Origin: Gammaproteobacteria bacterium | Lineage (GTDB): Bacteria > Pseudomonadota > Gammaproteobacteria > HK1 | Length of the DNA: 64,000 nt | Assembly: GCA_012103455.1 (NCBI GenBank) | Contig: WLWT01000001.1 | Coordinates: forward strand, 916,001-980,000 | Direction of reading: 5' to 3' | In this document: piece after piece, positions 28,538 to 36,835 of the stretch | Layout: every line of letters begins with the position of its first letter | How positions within the stretch are numbered: the stretch's first letter is position 1 | The notes under the pieces: generated by a model | The model's database searches: none | What the model saw: the letters and a program-made list of their open reading frames with translations, nothing else | What the model was told of the DNA's origin: nothing | Position numbers and translations under genes: made by a program

Positions 28538-29598
28538 CCATCGCCACCGTAAGCTTCAAAAACCTGCAAAAACAGTTTGGTGACGTCAAAGTCATCCATG
28601 GACTCGACATGGAAATCGACGATGGTGAATTCGTCGTCATCGTCGGTCCATCAGGCTGTGGTAAATCCACGCTGCTGCGAATGGTTGCGGGACTCGAAAC
28701 CATCACTCAAGGCGATTTGCTGATCAACGGCACGCGCGCCAATGACAAGGAGCCCATGGATCGCGACATCGCCATGGTGTTCCAGAACTATGCGCTTTAT
28801 CCGCACATGAGTGTTACCCAGAACATGGCTTACGGCCTGAAAATCCGGAGGCTTCCCAAACCCGAAATCGACGCCAAGGTGAATGAGGCGGCGAAACTGC
28901 TGCAACTTGAACCCTTGTTGCAACGCAAACCTCGCGAACTCTCGGGTGGCCAGCGACAACGCGTGGCCATGGGCCGGGCCATTGTCCGGGAACCCGCGGT
29001 TTTTCTATTCGACGAACCCCTGTCGAATCTCGACGCCAAGCTGCGTGTGCAAATGCGCCTGGAAATCCGCGAACTGCAAGCCAAACTCGGCATCACTTCC
29101 CTCTACGTCACCCATGACCAGGTTGAGGCCATGACCATGGCTGACCGGATGATCGTCATGAACGGCGGCCTCGCCGAACAGATCGGCACACCACTGGATG
29201 TGTATCAGCATCCCGAAACCCTGTTTGCCGCCCAGTTTATCGGCAGCCCCTCCATGAATCTGTTGAAGGGGCAGGTGGCAAACGGCCATTTGATGTTCGG
29301 AGAAACGGATTTCGGCCCCGCTAGTATTGAAGCCGGTGAAGTCATGATCGGCCTGCGCCCGGAACATGTGTTTGCTGATGACGATGGCCCCATTGCCCTG
29401 CAGGTGCATCAATCCGAACCCCTCGGCGCCAACACTTTGCTGCATGGCAATTTATCCGGTACGGCATTTACGGCTTCCCTGCCCGGCATCCACCAGCTGA
29501 GCGCAAGCCCCGATACCTTTCAACTCGGGTTCGCCGCGGAACATCTACACCTGTTCGACGTGACCAGCGGGAAACGCCTTGAACAGCAAAACCATTGA
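28534..29598 (+). CDS. ugpC: Glycerol-3-phosphate ABC transporter ATP-binding protein UgpC, unusual start
   Basis: Full-length homology begins with ATVSFKNLQKQFGDVKVIHG near 28540, but no ATG, GTG or TTG lies in frame upstream of 28609. The frame at the ugpE stop reads ATA-GCC-ATC-GCC, so the likely start is a non-canonical ATA at 28534, or a lost ATG. Walker A (GPSGCGKST), signature (LSGGQRQRVAMGRA), Walker B (VFLFDEPLSNLDAKL) and H-loop (VTHDQ) are intact. The C-terminal MalK-type regulatory domain is present. A start at 28609 would remove the first beta strands. Confidence 0.85.
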   Translation: MAIATVSFKNLQKQFGDVKVIHGLDMEIDDGEFVVIVGPSGCGKSTLLRMVAGLETITQGDLLINGTRANDKEPMDRDIAMVFQNYALYPHMSVTQNMAYGLKIRRLPKPEIDAKVNEAAKLLQLEPLLQRKPRELSGGQRQRVAMGRAIVREPAVFLFDEPLSNLDAKLRVQMRLEIRELQAKLGITSLYVTHDQVEAMTMADRMIVMNGGLAEQIGTPLDVYQHPETLFAAQFIGSPSMNLLKGQVANGHLMFGETDFGPASIEAGEVMIGLRPEHVFADDDGPIALQVHQSEPLGANTLLHGNLSGTAFTASLPGIHQLSASPDTFQLGFAAEHLHLFDVTSGKRLEQQNH

Positions 29599-29649
29599 TA
29601 TTCCTGCCAATTTGGACGCCAATGGTGGTGCGCCCAAAATTTACGGGCA

Positions 29650-30912
29650 TCGGGGTGCCCGTGGCAACTATCCAGTGCGGGCGGTGCGCGGGCTTCTCGC
29701 TTGGCGAAGTGCGCGAGAATAGAGGCGAGCACGCCCGGCTCGGTCATCACCGCCAACCCCTTGACCGACCCCCCGCAGCGCGGGCCGATGCCGATGCCAA
29801 TGTTGTATACGCGCCGTCGTCTACGCACCGCCGCCGCAGCCTCCAGGTCATCGCGGCCGCAGCCTTGGGCGCCTCGTCTGCGCTGGGTGTGCGCGCACGG
29901 GGTCTGCCAAGCACCCCAGCGCGATGGCGGGCATGGGGTGCGAACACGCCGTGATAGCGGATGAGAGGGCTGCGCGGACGGGGTATCGGAGCGGCCAGGC
30001 GAGCCAGGCAGTCCAGCGCTTCGAACAAGCACTGCGGGGTGCCGTCGCGCAACGGGCGCTTGAGTTCGGGCACGAGCAGACTGTCGCCGTCGATGAACCA
30101 CCGCTCGTTCGATAGCGGCCCGCTCGCCCGGTAACGGCACCGCCGCTCGAGTGTGTCCCGCTCTCTGGCGCCCCAGGCGAGCGCCCCATTGAGTGAGAAC
30201 CCCTCATGACTGGCGGTGAGCGCGCCCGGGGTCGATGGCAACGACCCGGCCAGCGTCGGTCCCCGAAGCCGCCTCGTGCGCGGTCCAGCCAGTGGACCGA
30301 CTGCGATGCGGTCGCGCACCGCTGCGCCAGCCCAACCCGCGCGCCCATCCTCCTCAGCGCTGTCCACATCAAGGGAGGACGCCTCGCCTGCCATCACCCA
30401 CCCGCCGGCCCGTACCCAACAGCGGGTGATGCGCCCGATGAGGCGTACGAGCAGCCGCTCGATGTCAGCTTCACTCGGCACCGGGGCGCGCTGAATGTGG
30501 GGTTTGCCCTTGGCCAAACGCCACCCACCGTCGGGCACCCGCATGGGCCGGTGAAGGTTGAGGTTGAGGGCACTGCCCAAGCGCTGGATGAAACTCACCA
30601 CTCCAGTCTAGGCGTCACACCGACGATGACCGGCCCGGTCGATAACAGCGCTCGACAGCGCTCGCCTGACCACCGCCAACACCGCCTAGAGCACCTGTGG
30701 ACGGTGCGCGAACAGTAGCCTCAACGGCGATGGGAAACAACAACACCCACTGCCGCTATGGCACTGCTGGCAGAAGCTCGTCGACGCGCTTCGCGCCGGT
30801 CTCGGCCATCGGCCGCGAGGCGCAGGACGGACACAAACCGCGGCCTTTGCAGCAACCCGGTGCTCATGCCGGCAGCCCTCGCACTTCACCCGTACGAATC
30901 CGTGCTCCAGCC
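29650..30912 (-). pseudogene. IS91-family (Y2 rolling-circle) transposase relic
   Basis: Readable in several frames: zinc-binding N-terminus FVRVKCEGCRHEH near 30890, FPSPLRLLFAHRPQVL near 30700, FIQRLGSALNLNLHRPM near 30580, then LERRCRY, LKRPLRDGT, IPRPRSPLIRYHGVFAP, and the C-terminal ILAHFAKREARAPPALDSC near 29700. Frameshifts and internal gaps make it inactive. It occupies the mxaR-proximal edge of the insert, directly against the duplicated segment, and so is a candidate agent of the rearrangement. Confidence 0.85.
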
Positions 30913-30914
30913 GC

Positions 30915-30944
30915 GTGATCGGCGTCTCGGTGATCGGCGTCTCG
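30915..30944. repeat. 15 bp perfect tandem duplication
   Basis: GTGATCGGCGTCTCG occurs twice without mismatch just after the mxaR stop. The copy next to mxaS has a single unit. Confidence 0.95.
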
Positions 30945-31059
30945 TTAGGGGGCGGGTACGCGTTGCAGGATCTGCCGCATCAGCGGTGCCGCCAATTGCG
31001 CTCGCCGCAGTTCGTGAACCGGTCTAAAAAACACCCGGTGCGCGATGGTTGCGGCGAAC
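30930..31059. repeat. 130 bp duplication, copy within intact mxaR
   Basis: It matches 22023-22152 and covers the last 38 codons of mxaR plus 15 bases downstream. Confidence 0.93.
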
Positions 31060-31967
31060 ACGTCATGCAGATCTTCGGGTATCAGCACATCGCGCCCGTC
31101 GAGCCAGGCCACGACGCGGGACGCGCGCAACAACATGCTCATGCCGCGCGGACTGGCGCCGGCTTCAACCAGATCAGCGGCGTCAACATCGGCTAGGGAT
31201 ACGCCGACAGTGGCCGGGTTCGCGGTGGCGCGGCACAGGGCGAGCGCGTAGTCGCGTAAGGTATCGCTGGCGCCCACATAAGCTTGTATCTGCCGGGCGA
31301 CGCGATTGAGTTGCAAATAATCGATAAGCGCCTCCGGCAGTTGCCGAATCAGCTCATCCGGATCGTGATAGCGCGGCTCGAACATCAGCGCTTTTTGCAC
31401 GCCCTCATCGGCTGGCGCGTGCACCGCGACGTCCATGAGGAATCGATCACGCGCCGCCGAGGGCAGTTCGAATGTTTCCTCTTTCTCGATGCGATTGCGA
31501 TCGGCGAACACCAACATGTGCGGGCTGTGGTATTCGCGGTTAAAAGCGCTGACCGTTCGCTCCGCCATGAACCGCAGTAACAGCGAATGCACTTGCGGGC
31601 GGGCACGGTTGATTTCGTTAAAGAAGAACGTCACGAGCGACTTGCCGTGGCGGACCAATGGCCCCTCCGACACCTTGGGCTTGCCGGCATCGTCAATGTA
31701 GGTGTAGTAAATAAGATCGCTGGGCATCATATCGATGGTGCCTTCAACGCGTTCATAAGCACCGCCCACTGCCCGTGACAGGGCGCGCAGCAAGGTCGTT
31801 TTTCCGACCCCAACATCGCCTTCCAGCAAGACATGGCCCCGCGCAAAAACGGCGATGGTGCACATTCGTATCGCTGCGGACTGTCCGACAACGATCGCGG
31901 CGAGTTGCTGCATCATGCGCAATGCATGTTGCCGCCACTCTTCCAACCATTCTTCGTCCACTTGCAT
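30945..31967 (-). CDS. mxaR: MxaR, MoxR-type AAA+ ATPase
   Basis: The product is 340 residues. Walker A is GDVGVGKTTLL; Walker B is VTFFFNEINRARPQ, with the MoxR-typical Asn-Glu; sensor elements and the C-terminal lid follow. MoxR ATPases act as chaperones with DUF58/VWA partners, here MxaS and MxaA/C/L, to mature methanol dehydrogenase. AGGTGAC lies 10 bases before the ATG. Its normal neighbour mxaS has been moved 8.9 kb away by the insert, so co-transcription is probably lost. Confidence 0.92.
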   Translation of the reverse strand: MQVDEEWLEEWRQHALRMMQQLAAIVVGQSAAIRMCTIAVFARGHVLLEGDVGVGKTTLLRALSRAVGGAYERVEGTIDMMPSDLIYYTYIDDAGKPKVSEGPLVRHGKSLVTFFFNEINRARPQVHSLLLRFMAERTVSAFNREYHSPHMLVFADRNRIEKEETFELPSAARDRFLMDVAVHAPADEGVQKALMFEPRYHDPDELIRQLPEALIDYLQLNRVARQIQAYVGASDTLRDYALALCRATANPATVGVSLADVDAADLVEAGASPRGMSMLLRASRVVAWLDGRDVLIPEDLHDVFAATIAHRVFFRPVHELRRAQLAAPLMRQILQRVPAP

Positions 31968-32126
31968 GGGAGTGTCACCTCAGTTGTTATTGCTGTCGTC
32001 GTTGCGCTGGGCCCTGTCCCAGGCCACTGAGCCTGGGGCACCGCGCCGCTGCGAACGGCTCAGGTGCTGTGCGGCGCCCGCCGCGGCGCCGCGCTGTTAT
32101 GCGCCACGCAGACAGCGCTCGGACGC

Positions 32127-33230
32127 TTAGCAGCCGTGGGCGATTTTATTGTGCACCGCCGCATCGCCGCATTGCGTAAACTCAGGGCCGTTCGCTTGCG
32201 TCTTGGCACGGATGGCGCCGACCATCGTGGCGATCGCCTCAACGACCACCTCGGGTTCGTCGAGCTGTACGTAGTGCCCACTACCGCGCGCGACAATGTG
32301 TAGCGTGTGCGGGCGTCGCTGTGCCAGATCTTGCTGTAACTCCACCCACAAGCGCTCCATACGTTCACCACGCTCGGTGTGCGGCCACACTCGTTGACCC
32401 CGGGTTATCACCGTCATCGGCAGGTCCGGTAACACCGTACCACGCAGTTGTGCGGCACTATCGGCAAAGGACGCAAGTTCATCGTGCATGGCCTGCACGG
32501 CCCGCACCGTTTCGGCCATGGCAAGTGCCACCGGTTTGACGTGCTGTGGCAGGTTGTCCGGAACCTTGGGCGGCGAAAAAATCACGAATTTACCGCGCCC
32601 GGGGGTCGTCGCGTGCCCGATGCCGCGCTGGCGGAACCTCGCTGCCTGTTCCTCGTGAGCAGCATCGACCAGGATCACGCCGGCCACCAGCGTGGGGTGG
32701 CGGCTGGCGAATAACCGCACGTTGTAGCCGCCAAACGAATGACCCACCAACAGATAGGGCGCAGGCTCCTCGGCGCGGCGTAGCAGCGTATGCAGTTCCG
32801 CGACGATGTGCGCGCTGGTGCGAGGTGGTGGCCCCGGTTCGCTCCAGCCATACCCTGCTCGATCGTAACTGCAGCTGCGCGTGACCGCCGCCGCCGCGGG
32901 TTGCACGCGGCTCCAGTCGAGCGAGCTGCCACCGAGCCCAGCGTCGAGTATCACGGTCGGCCCGCCCTGTCCCTGGCAGTGCAGGTGCAGGCGATGATGA
33001 CCGACCGGTATCAGCTCGCCCGGCGCGGCCAATTCGTCCACGCCAGCACTGCGTACGCCCGTGCCGGCAAGCAGCGCGAGGCTGAAAATCGCAAGCGCGG
33101 CACCCGCGCGTTCAGCGAAATAGCGTAAGGGGTCGATACGGCAATTCCTCCCGAAGTCGCCACAGCATAGCGTGCCGTGCGGCCTGGTCACAGCACGCTT
33201 CGACCCACAATCCATCGACCCACAATCCAT
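32127..33230 (-). CDS. Alpha/beta-hydrolase fold protein
   Basis: The frame is up to 367 residues. An N-terminal hydrophobic stretch (AGAALAIFSLALLAGTG) suggests export or anchoring. Catalytic elements: nucleophile elbow GHSFGGYN, an acid in the region after LPMTVITRG, and His in GSGHYVQLDEPE; the oxyanion DAGLGGSSLDW is also present. The substrate cannot be inferred. The first 10 residues (MDCGSMDCGS) come from a 15 bp tandem duplication, so the true start is probably downstream, for instance a GTG at codon 14. It lies between mxaR and the quinoprotein-associated genes. Confidence 0.85.
   Translation of the reverse strand: MDCGSMDCGSKRAVTRPHGTLCCGDFGRNCRIDPLRYFAERAGAALAIFSLALLAGTGVRSAGVDELAAPGELIPVGHHRLHLHCQGQGGPTVILDAGLGGSSLDWSRVQPAAAAVTRSCSYDRAGYGWSEPGPPPRTSAHIVAELHTLLRRAEEPAPYLLVGHSFGGYNVRLFASRHPTLVAGVILVDAAHEEQAARFRQRGIGHATTPGRGKFVIFSPPKVPDNLPQHVKPVALAMAETVRAVQAMHDELASFADSAAQLRGTVLPDLPMTVITRGQRVWPHTERGERMERLWVELQQDLAQRRPHTLHIVARGSGHYVQLDEPEVVVEAIATMVGAIRAKTQANGPEFTQCGDAAVHNKIAHGC
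33201..33230. repeat. 15 bp perfect tandem duplication
   Basis: CGACCCACAATCCAT occurs twice; read on the minus strand it encodes the doubled MDCGS at the hydrolase N-terminus. Confidence 0.95.
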
Positions 33231-33367
33231 CGACCGGTGAGTCGAGCCGCGCTGCCGAGATCGCCAGGAACAATGACCGATTGGCGGGCGCTATACACTC
33301 CCTCGGCAGCGACCGTTGCAACTGATAATCTTGCTCGGTTCGGTGGCTGAGATGACAGCGAGAAAAC

Positions 33368-33844
33368 ATGCGCGCTGAGGCAACCCGGGGCAATCCAAAT
33401 CCGCACGGCTGGTGGCGAATCGCCCTGGTTCTGGTGTTGGTGCCGAGTATCGGGTGCAGTGTTCATGCACCGCGCGTGTATCAGGTGCAAACCGACAAGC
33501 CATTTGCCGATGTACTGATCGACCTAGAGTTCGCAATCACAGACAACAACTACCGAATCACCGGCCGCAATGATATCGGGGCGGCGATTGCAGCGCGGCA
33601 GAATCGGCCCTATCCGAACTACGCGGTCATACATTTTTGCAATCTGCGCGACGCGCAGCAGATTCTCGATGTCGCACCGGAGTTCCTCGTTCATATGCCG
33701 TGTAGGATCAGCGTACGTGAGCACGCGGGCGACGTTATTATCGAAGCGCGCCTCGTGCCGGAACATCGCATGTCAGTGCGCAAAATCAGCCGCCGGATTA
33801 ACGCCATGCTGCGCGAGATTGCCGATTCCGCGGCAGGATTCTAG
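33368..33844 (+). CDS. DUF302 domain protein, probable lipoprotein
   Basis: The product is 158 residues. An N-terminal hydrophobic segment (IALVLVLVPSIGC) ends in a Cys that could be a lipidation site, though the box is not canonical. The rest fits DUF302: PFADVLIDLEFAITDNNYRI, YAVIHFCNLRDAQQILDVAP and LPVRISV-like strands. DUF302 proteins are often found in methanol dehydrogenase clusters; their function is unknown. It lies on the opposite strand to its neighbours. Confidence 0.75.
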   Translation: MRAEATRGNPNPHGWWRIALVLVLVPSIGCSVHAPRVYQVQTDKPFADVLIDLEFAITDNNYRITGRNDIGAAIAARQNRPYPNYAVIHFCNLRDAQQILDVAPEFLVHMPCRISVREHAGDVIIEARLVPEHRMSVRKISRRINAMLREIADSAAGF

Positions 33845-33896
33845 TCTTGCGAACGCGCCAGGTTATTTGGCGGTGTACCCTGGATTCGCGACGGCT

Positions 33897-34556
33897 CTAC
33901 ACCGGCGATACGCCATCTTCGGCGTGTGCTGGGTTGCGCCGGGGCGTGCGCTTTCGAGTGGCCGCCCGGGGTTCGAGTGGGTGCCCACGGTGTTCGTTAA
34001 GCTGCATTCGCTTCAGGACTATGCGGGTCATCAAATACCGGGTTGCTCGCCGCCAAGACTCGTCGGTGTTGCCCCGCAAATCGACAAATCCCGCCGCGAC
34101 ATCAGCTCCGCTGCGCACGTCTAGTACCACCACGTTGAGATTCAAAATAAGATTGCTCACCTTCTGAATCCAGCCGATCAGCACCCAATCGGCACTCAGC
34201 TCGGCGCCCAACTCAAGTTCACAGCCATTGCATTGATGCAGGTACTCGGATTGGCGCACGCCGCGCACGAGCTGCTCGGTGCGTTGCGCATCGATTACCG
34301 GATACCCGTGCTGCGTCAGCTGCTGGCGAATTTCATGCTGAACCAGTTGGAGACGTGCACGCTCCCGATCCTGCGTGACAGCCGGGCTCGTGTCGATCAG
34401 TTCTACGCCGAGCACGGCGACGCTGCTTCGCGTATCGGCCAGGGCGCTGGCGCCGATCATGCTCGCCAGCAGCAGCACCGCCACTCGCCCAGTTCGCCCG
34501 AGCGCGTTGTCGGCCAGCCGGCGCATATCATTGGGCCGCATATCATTGGGCCGCAT
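33897..34556 (-). CDS. DUF2380 exported protein in quinoprotein cluster
   Basis: The product is about 219 residues as the longest frame. Signal peptide (VAVLLLASMIGASALA), then VAVLGVELIDTSPA, ERARLQLVQHEIRQQL and the CNGCELELGAELSADWVL segment typical of DUF2380. It starts 1-2 bases after the SoxYZ-like carrier. The start region is a 15 bp triplication that creates three in-frame ATGs (MRPNDMRPNDMRR); the third is likely original. The C-terminal tail is Arg-rich. Confidence 0.8.
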   Translation of the reverse strand: MRPNDMRPNDMRRLADNALGRTGRVAVLLLASMIGASALADTRSSVAVLGVELIDTSPAVTQDRERARLQLVQHEIRQQLTQHGYPVIDAQRTEQLVRGVRQSEYLHQCNGCELELGAELSADWVLIGWIQKVSNLILNLNVVVLDVRSGADVAAGFVDLRGNTDESWRRATRYLMTRIVLKRMQLNEHRGHPLEPRAATRKRTPRRNPAHAEDGVSPV

Positions 34557-34567
34557 ATCACTGGGCC
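34523..34567. repeat. 15 bp tandem triplication over a gene start
   Basis: GCATATCATTGGGCC occurs three times, the third with one mismatch. It multiplies the start codon of the DUF2380 gene. Confidence 0.95.
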
Positions 34568-35415
34568 GCGTCGGCTACCTGCGACAACACGCGATGCGAC
34601 TTGGTATAGATTGATCCATCGGTGTCTTCGATTTCGGCCACGAGTTCGCCGTTTTCGCTAGGCATGAAATAGAACCTGAAGTTGGGATTCTCGCTGATCG
34701 AGATATCGGTCTGCGCGTCGAACACTGGCTCGCCGTTGAAGGTGACGCTGACTTTGCGCACGAAGTGCGGTGGCATATACAGGTGCGTGACTTGATCCAT
34801 CTGCAAGCCGGTAATGTTGGGGTGGCTGATGGCAAGCTGCGCCAGCAGTGGCTGCGTCGCGTCAGGCTGTGTTTGGGTGCGCAGTTTCATTTTGCCAAGC
34901 CGTGCCATTGCCGCGTCCAGATCTGTTCCGACCGGTGCCGAACAACCGCCGCTCGCCTTTACGAATCGGGTGCTCATATGCAGCGATCCGTCATTGGTTT
35001 CCGCGATGGCACGCACGTTGGTGTAGGCGTTAACACGAATGCGCAACGCCAGATCGGCACGGCCGCTGCGCGGGGTGAAGCGGAACACACCGCCTAGCGG
35101 CGCTGGATTTTTATCGATGATGAGGGTGATGGATTCAATGTAGCGCGCGGGTGTTTGCGCGAACCCGGCGCGGATGCGAATCGGTACGATGGCGGCGTTC
35201 TCGGCTCGCCCCGGCGCTTCAAGCGAAATCACATCGTCGTCTTCTACGATCGGGCGATCAGCGAAGAACGCGTTGCGTAGATTGCTCTCCCACGGGCCGG
35301 CTGGGCTCGATGATTGCGCCAGCAGCGGATTAGCAAACAACAGGCACGCGAGCGTCACCCATGGCCAGTACTCGTCACGAATCGTACCGGCTTTTGTCGT
35401 ACTGGCTTTTGTCAT
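34558..35415 (-). CDS. Quinoprotein dehydrogenase-associated SoxYZ-like carrier
   Basis: The product is up to 285 residues with a signal (VTLACLLFANPLLAQ). A SoxY-like half ends in the cysteine motif KASGGCSAP, followed by a SoxZ-like Ig fold (ISHPNITGLQMDQVT, FNGEPVFDAQTDISISENPN). This fused family occurs with PQQ dehydrogenases and a zinc metallohydrolase, and is thought to carry sulfur or reducing equivalents on its Cys. The upstream 35383-35412 tandem duplication again lies over the N-terminus. Confidence 0.88.
   Translation of the reverse strand: MTKASTTKAGTIRDEYWPWVTLACLLFANPLLAQSSSPAGPWESNLRNAFFADRPIVEDDDVISLEAPGRAENAAIVPIRIRAGFAQTPARYIESITLIIDKNPAPLGGVFRFTPRSGRADLALRIRVNAYTNVRAIAETNDGSLHMSTRFVKASGGCSAPVGTDLDAAMARLGKMKLRTQTQPDATQPLLAQLAISHPNITGLQMDQVTHLYMPPHFVRKVSVTFNGEPVFDAQTDISISENPNFRFYFMPSENGELVAEIEDTDGSIYTKSHRVLSQVADAAQ
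35383..35412. repeat. 15 bp tandem duplication at a gene start
   Basis: CGTACCGGCTTTTGT is followed by CGTACTGGCTTTTGT, then a partial third unit. It lies in the first codons of the SoxYZ-like gene (MTKASTTKAGT). Confidence 0.88.
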
Positions 35416-35495
35416 ACCGGCTCCTTCAGTTCAGCGCCACTTCGGCTAATGCTTACGCATTGTTCGATTTGCGGTGTAGAAAATCAATGTCCAGG

Positions 35496-36425
35496 TTAGT
35501 CCTCCCATTCGAGTTCCAGAAACGCAGCGGCGACATTACGCCGGTGATACTCGTCGAACAGTAACCAGGCGTCGCGCTCGCTACCACCCAGCGTGTCTTG
35601 CGCGCCGCGCAAATCACCCCCCTTGGCTAGCCAAACACGCGTCTCGTCGCGCAGCCCGGTCAAGTAGCGGCGCAAATCAGCCGCTGCGCTCGGCCACTCG
35701 CCCACCTGTCCGTGTCCGGGAATGGCCCGCCGGGCCGGTAAGCGTGCCAGTTCCTCGAGTTGCCGGAGCCAGCCCGTGATACTGCCGGCAAGTACCGGGA
35801 TGTGTTCGCGAAACAACAGATCGCCTAGCCAAAGCGTGGCGCTGTGCGGGTCATAAACGGTGAGGTCGTGATCGGTGTGGGCCGGCGGGTGCGCCGTCAC
35901 GTGCAGCGCCCGCCCACCCAGCAGCAACTCGTGCCGCGTGCTCACTTGCAGCGTCGGCGGCACGATGTGCTCGGCACCGAGGGGGCGTCCGGCCTGGTGA
36001 GCGGCGCGCTGCAAATAGGTGGCACCAGTCAATGCGAGCGCTCGGGTCAGGTTCACATGGCCGACGAACTGAGCGCCGGTACTGCGAAACGCCAAATTGC
36101 CCAGCATGTGATCGGGGTGGCTGTGGGTGTTGATCACATAACACACGGGGCGCGATGTCACCTGCGCCAAGGCGCAGCGCAGCGCTTCGCCCTCAGCGTG
36201 CGAGCCGCCGGTGTCAATGACGGCCACGCAACGGTCGCCGACGACGAAGCCGATGTTGGCGACATTGGTTTGCTCGAACATCACGCCGTGCGTGCCACTG
36301 CGCAAGTACACACCCGGGGCGATTTCGCTTACGCGCGCGGGAATGCAGTCGGCGCAGGCAATGCCACTCGTTAGTGCGGCGAGAAAAAAGGCGCTCCCAA
36401 TGTGGCGCTTGCAAACGCTGATCAT
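35496..36425 (-). CDS. Quinoprotein-associated zinc metallohydrolase (MBL fold)
   Basis: The product is 309 residues with signal peptide (GSAFFLAALTSGIACA). The metallo-beta-lactamase motif NTHSHPDHMLGN, the later VTAHPPAHTDHDLTVYD, and IPGHGQVGEW supply metal ligands. The family co-occurs with the SoxYZ-like carrier in PQQ-dehydrogenase clusters and acts in the periplasm. It is the first gene of the leftward run, divergent from xoxF. Confidence 0.88.
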   Translation of the reverse strand: MISVCKRHIGSAFFLAALTSGIACADCIPARVSEIAPGVYLRSGTHGVMFEQTNVANIGFVVGDRCVAVIDTGGSHAEGEALRCALAQVTSRPVCYVINTHSHPDHMLGNLAFRSTGAQFVGHVNLTRALALTGATYLQRAAHQAGRPLGAEHIVPPTLQVSTRHELLLGGRALHVTAHPPAHTDHDLTVYDPHSATLWLGDLLFREHIPVLAGSITGWLRQLEELARLPARRAIPGHGQVGEWPSAAADLRRYLTGLRDETRVWLAKGGDLRGAQDTLGGSERDAWLLFDEYHRRNVAAAFLELEWED

Positions 36426-36835
36426 TCGCTAGCCCGCATATTTCAAGAAGGATTCGCTGGTCAGGAAGAATCTGGCTAAGCTAGCGCCCGCTACTCCAAC
36501 CTGCAAGACGCCGGCCTGCAAGACGCTGGGCCGCGAGATGGGCTCGGTGTGGGCAGAACAGGATAGGAACGTAGCTCGAGGGTGAGTTCCACCTTGATGG
36601 CAGCGGCTGGTCATTGTAAAGATTAAACCGATTAAGCCGATATTCGCACGGCCGCCGAACCGCCTAAATCAACCGACTGCTGGACGACGCGGCGCAATGA
36701 GTGATAAATAGCACTAGTAGAATTAATCTACGCCGAGCGACACTCAAGATCGACACTAAAGATCAACCCCACCGACTCATTCACCCCACCAGCGCAACCA
36801 AACAGCTGGTTAATCCTGAGGGAGGACTCTCTTTG
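36426..36835. promoter_or_regulatory. Divergent intergenic region upstream of xoxF
   Basis: About 410 bases between two divergent operons of the methanol system. Holds a 15 bp tandem duplication (36500-36529), a strong xoxF ribosome-binding site GAGGGAGGA at 36819-36827, and no gene. Promoters must lie here, but I could not assign -35/-10 boxes with confidence. Confidence 0.5.
36500..36529. repeat. 15 bp tandem duplication
   Basis: CCTGCAAGACGCCGG is followed by CCTGCAAGACGCTGG, one mismatch, in the xoxF upstream region. Confidence 0.9.
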
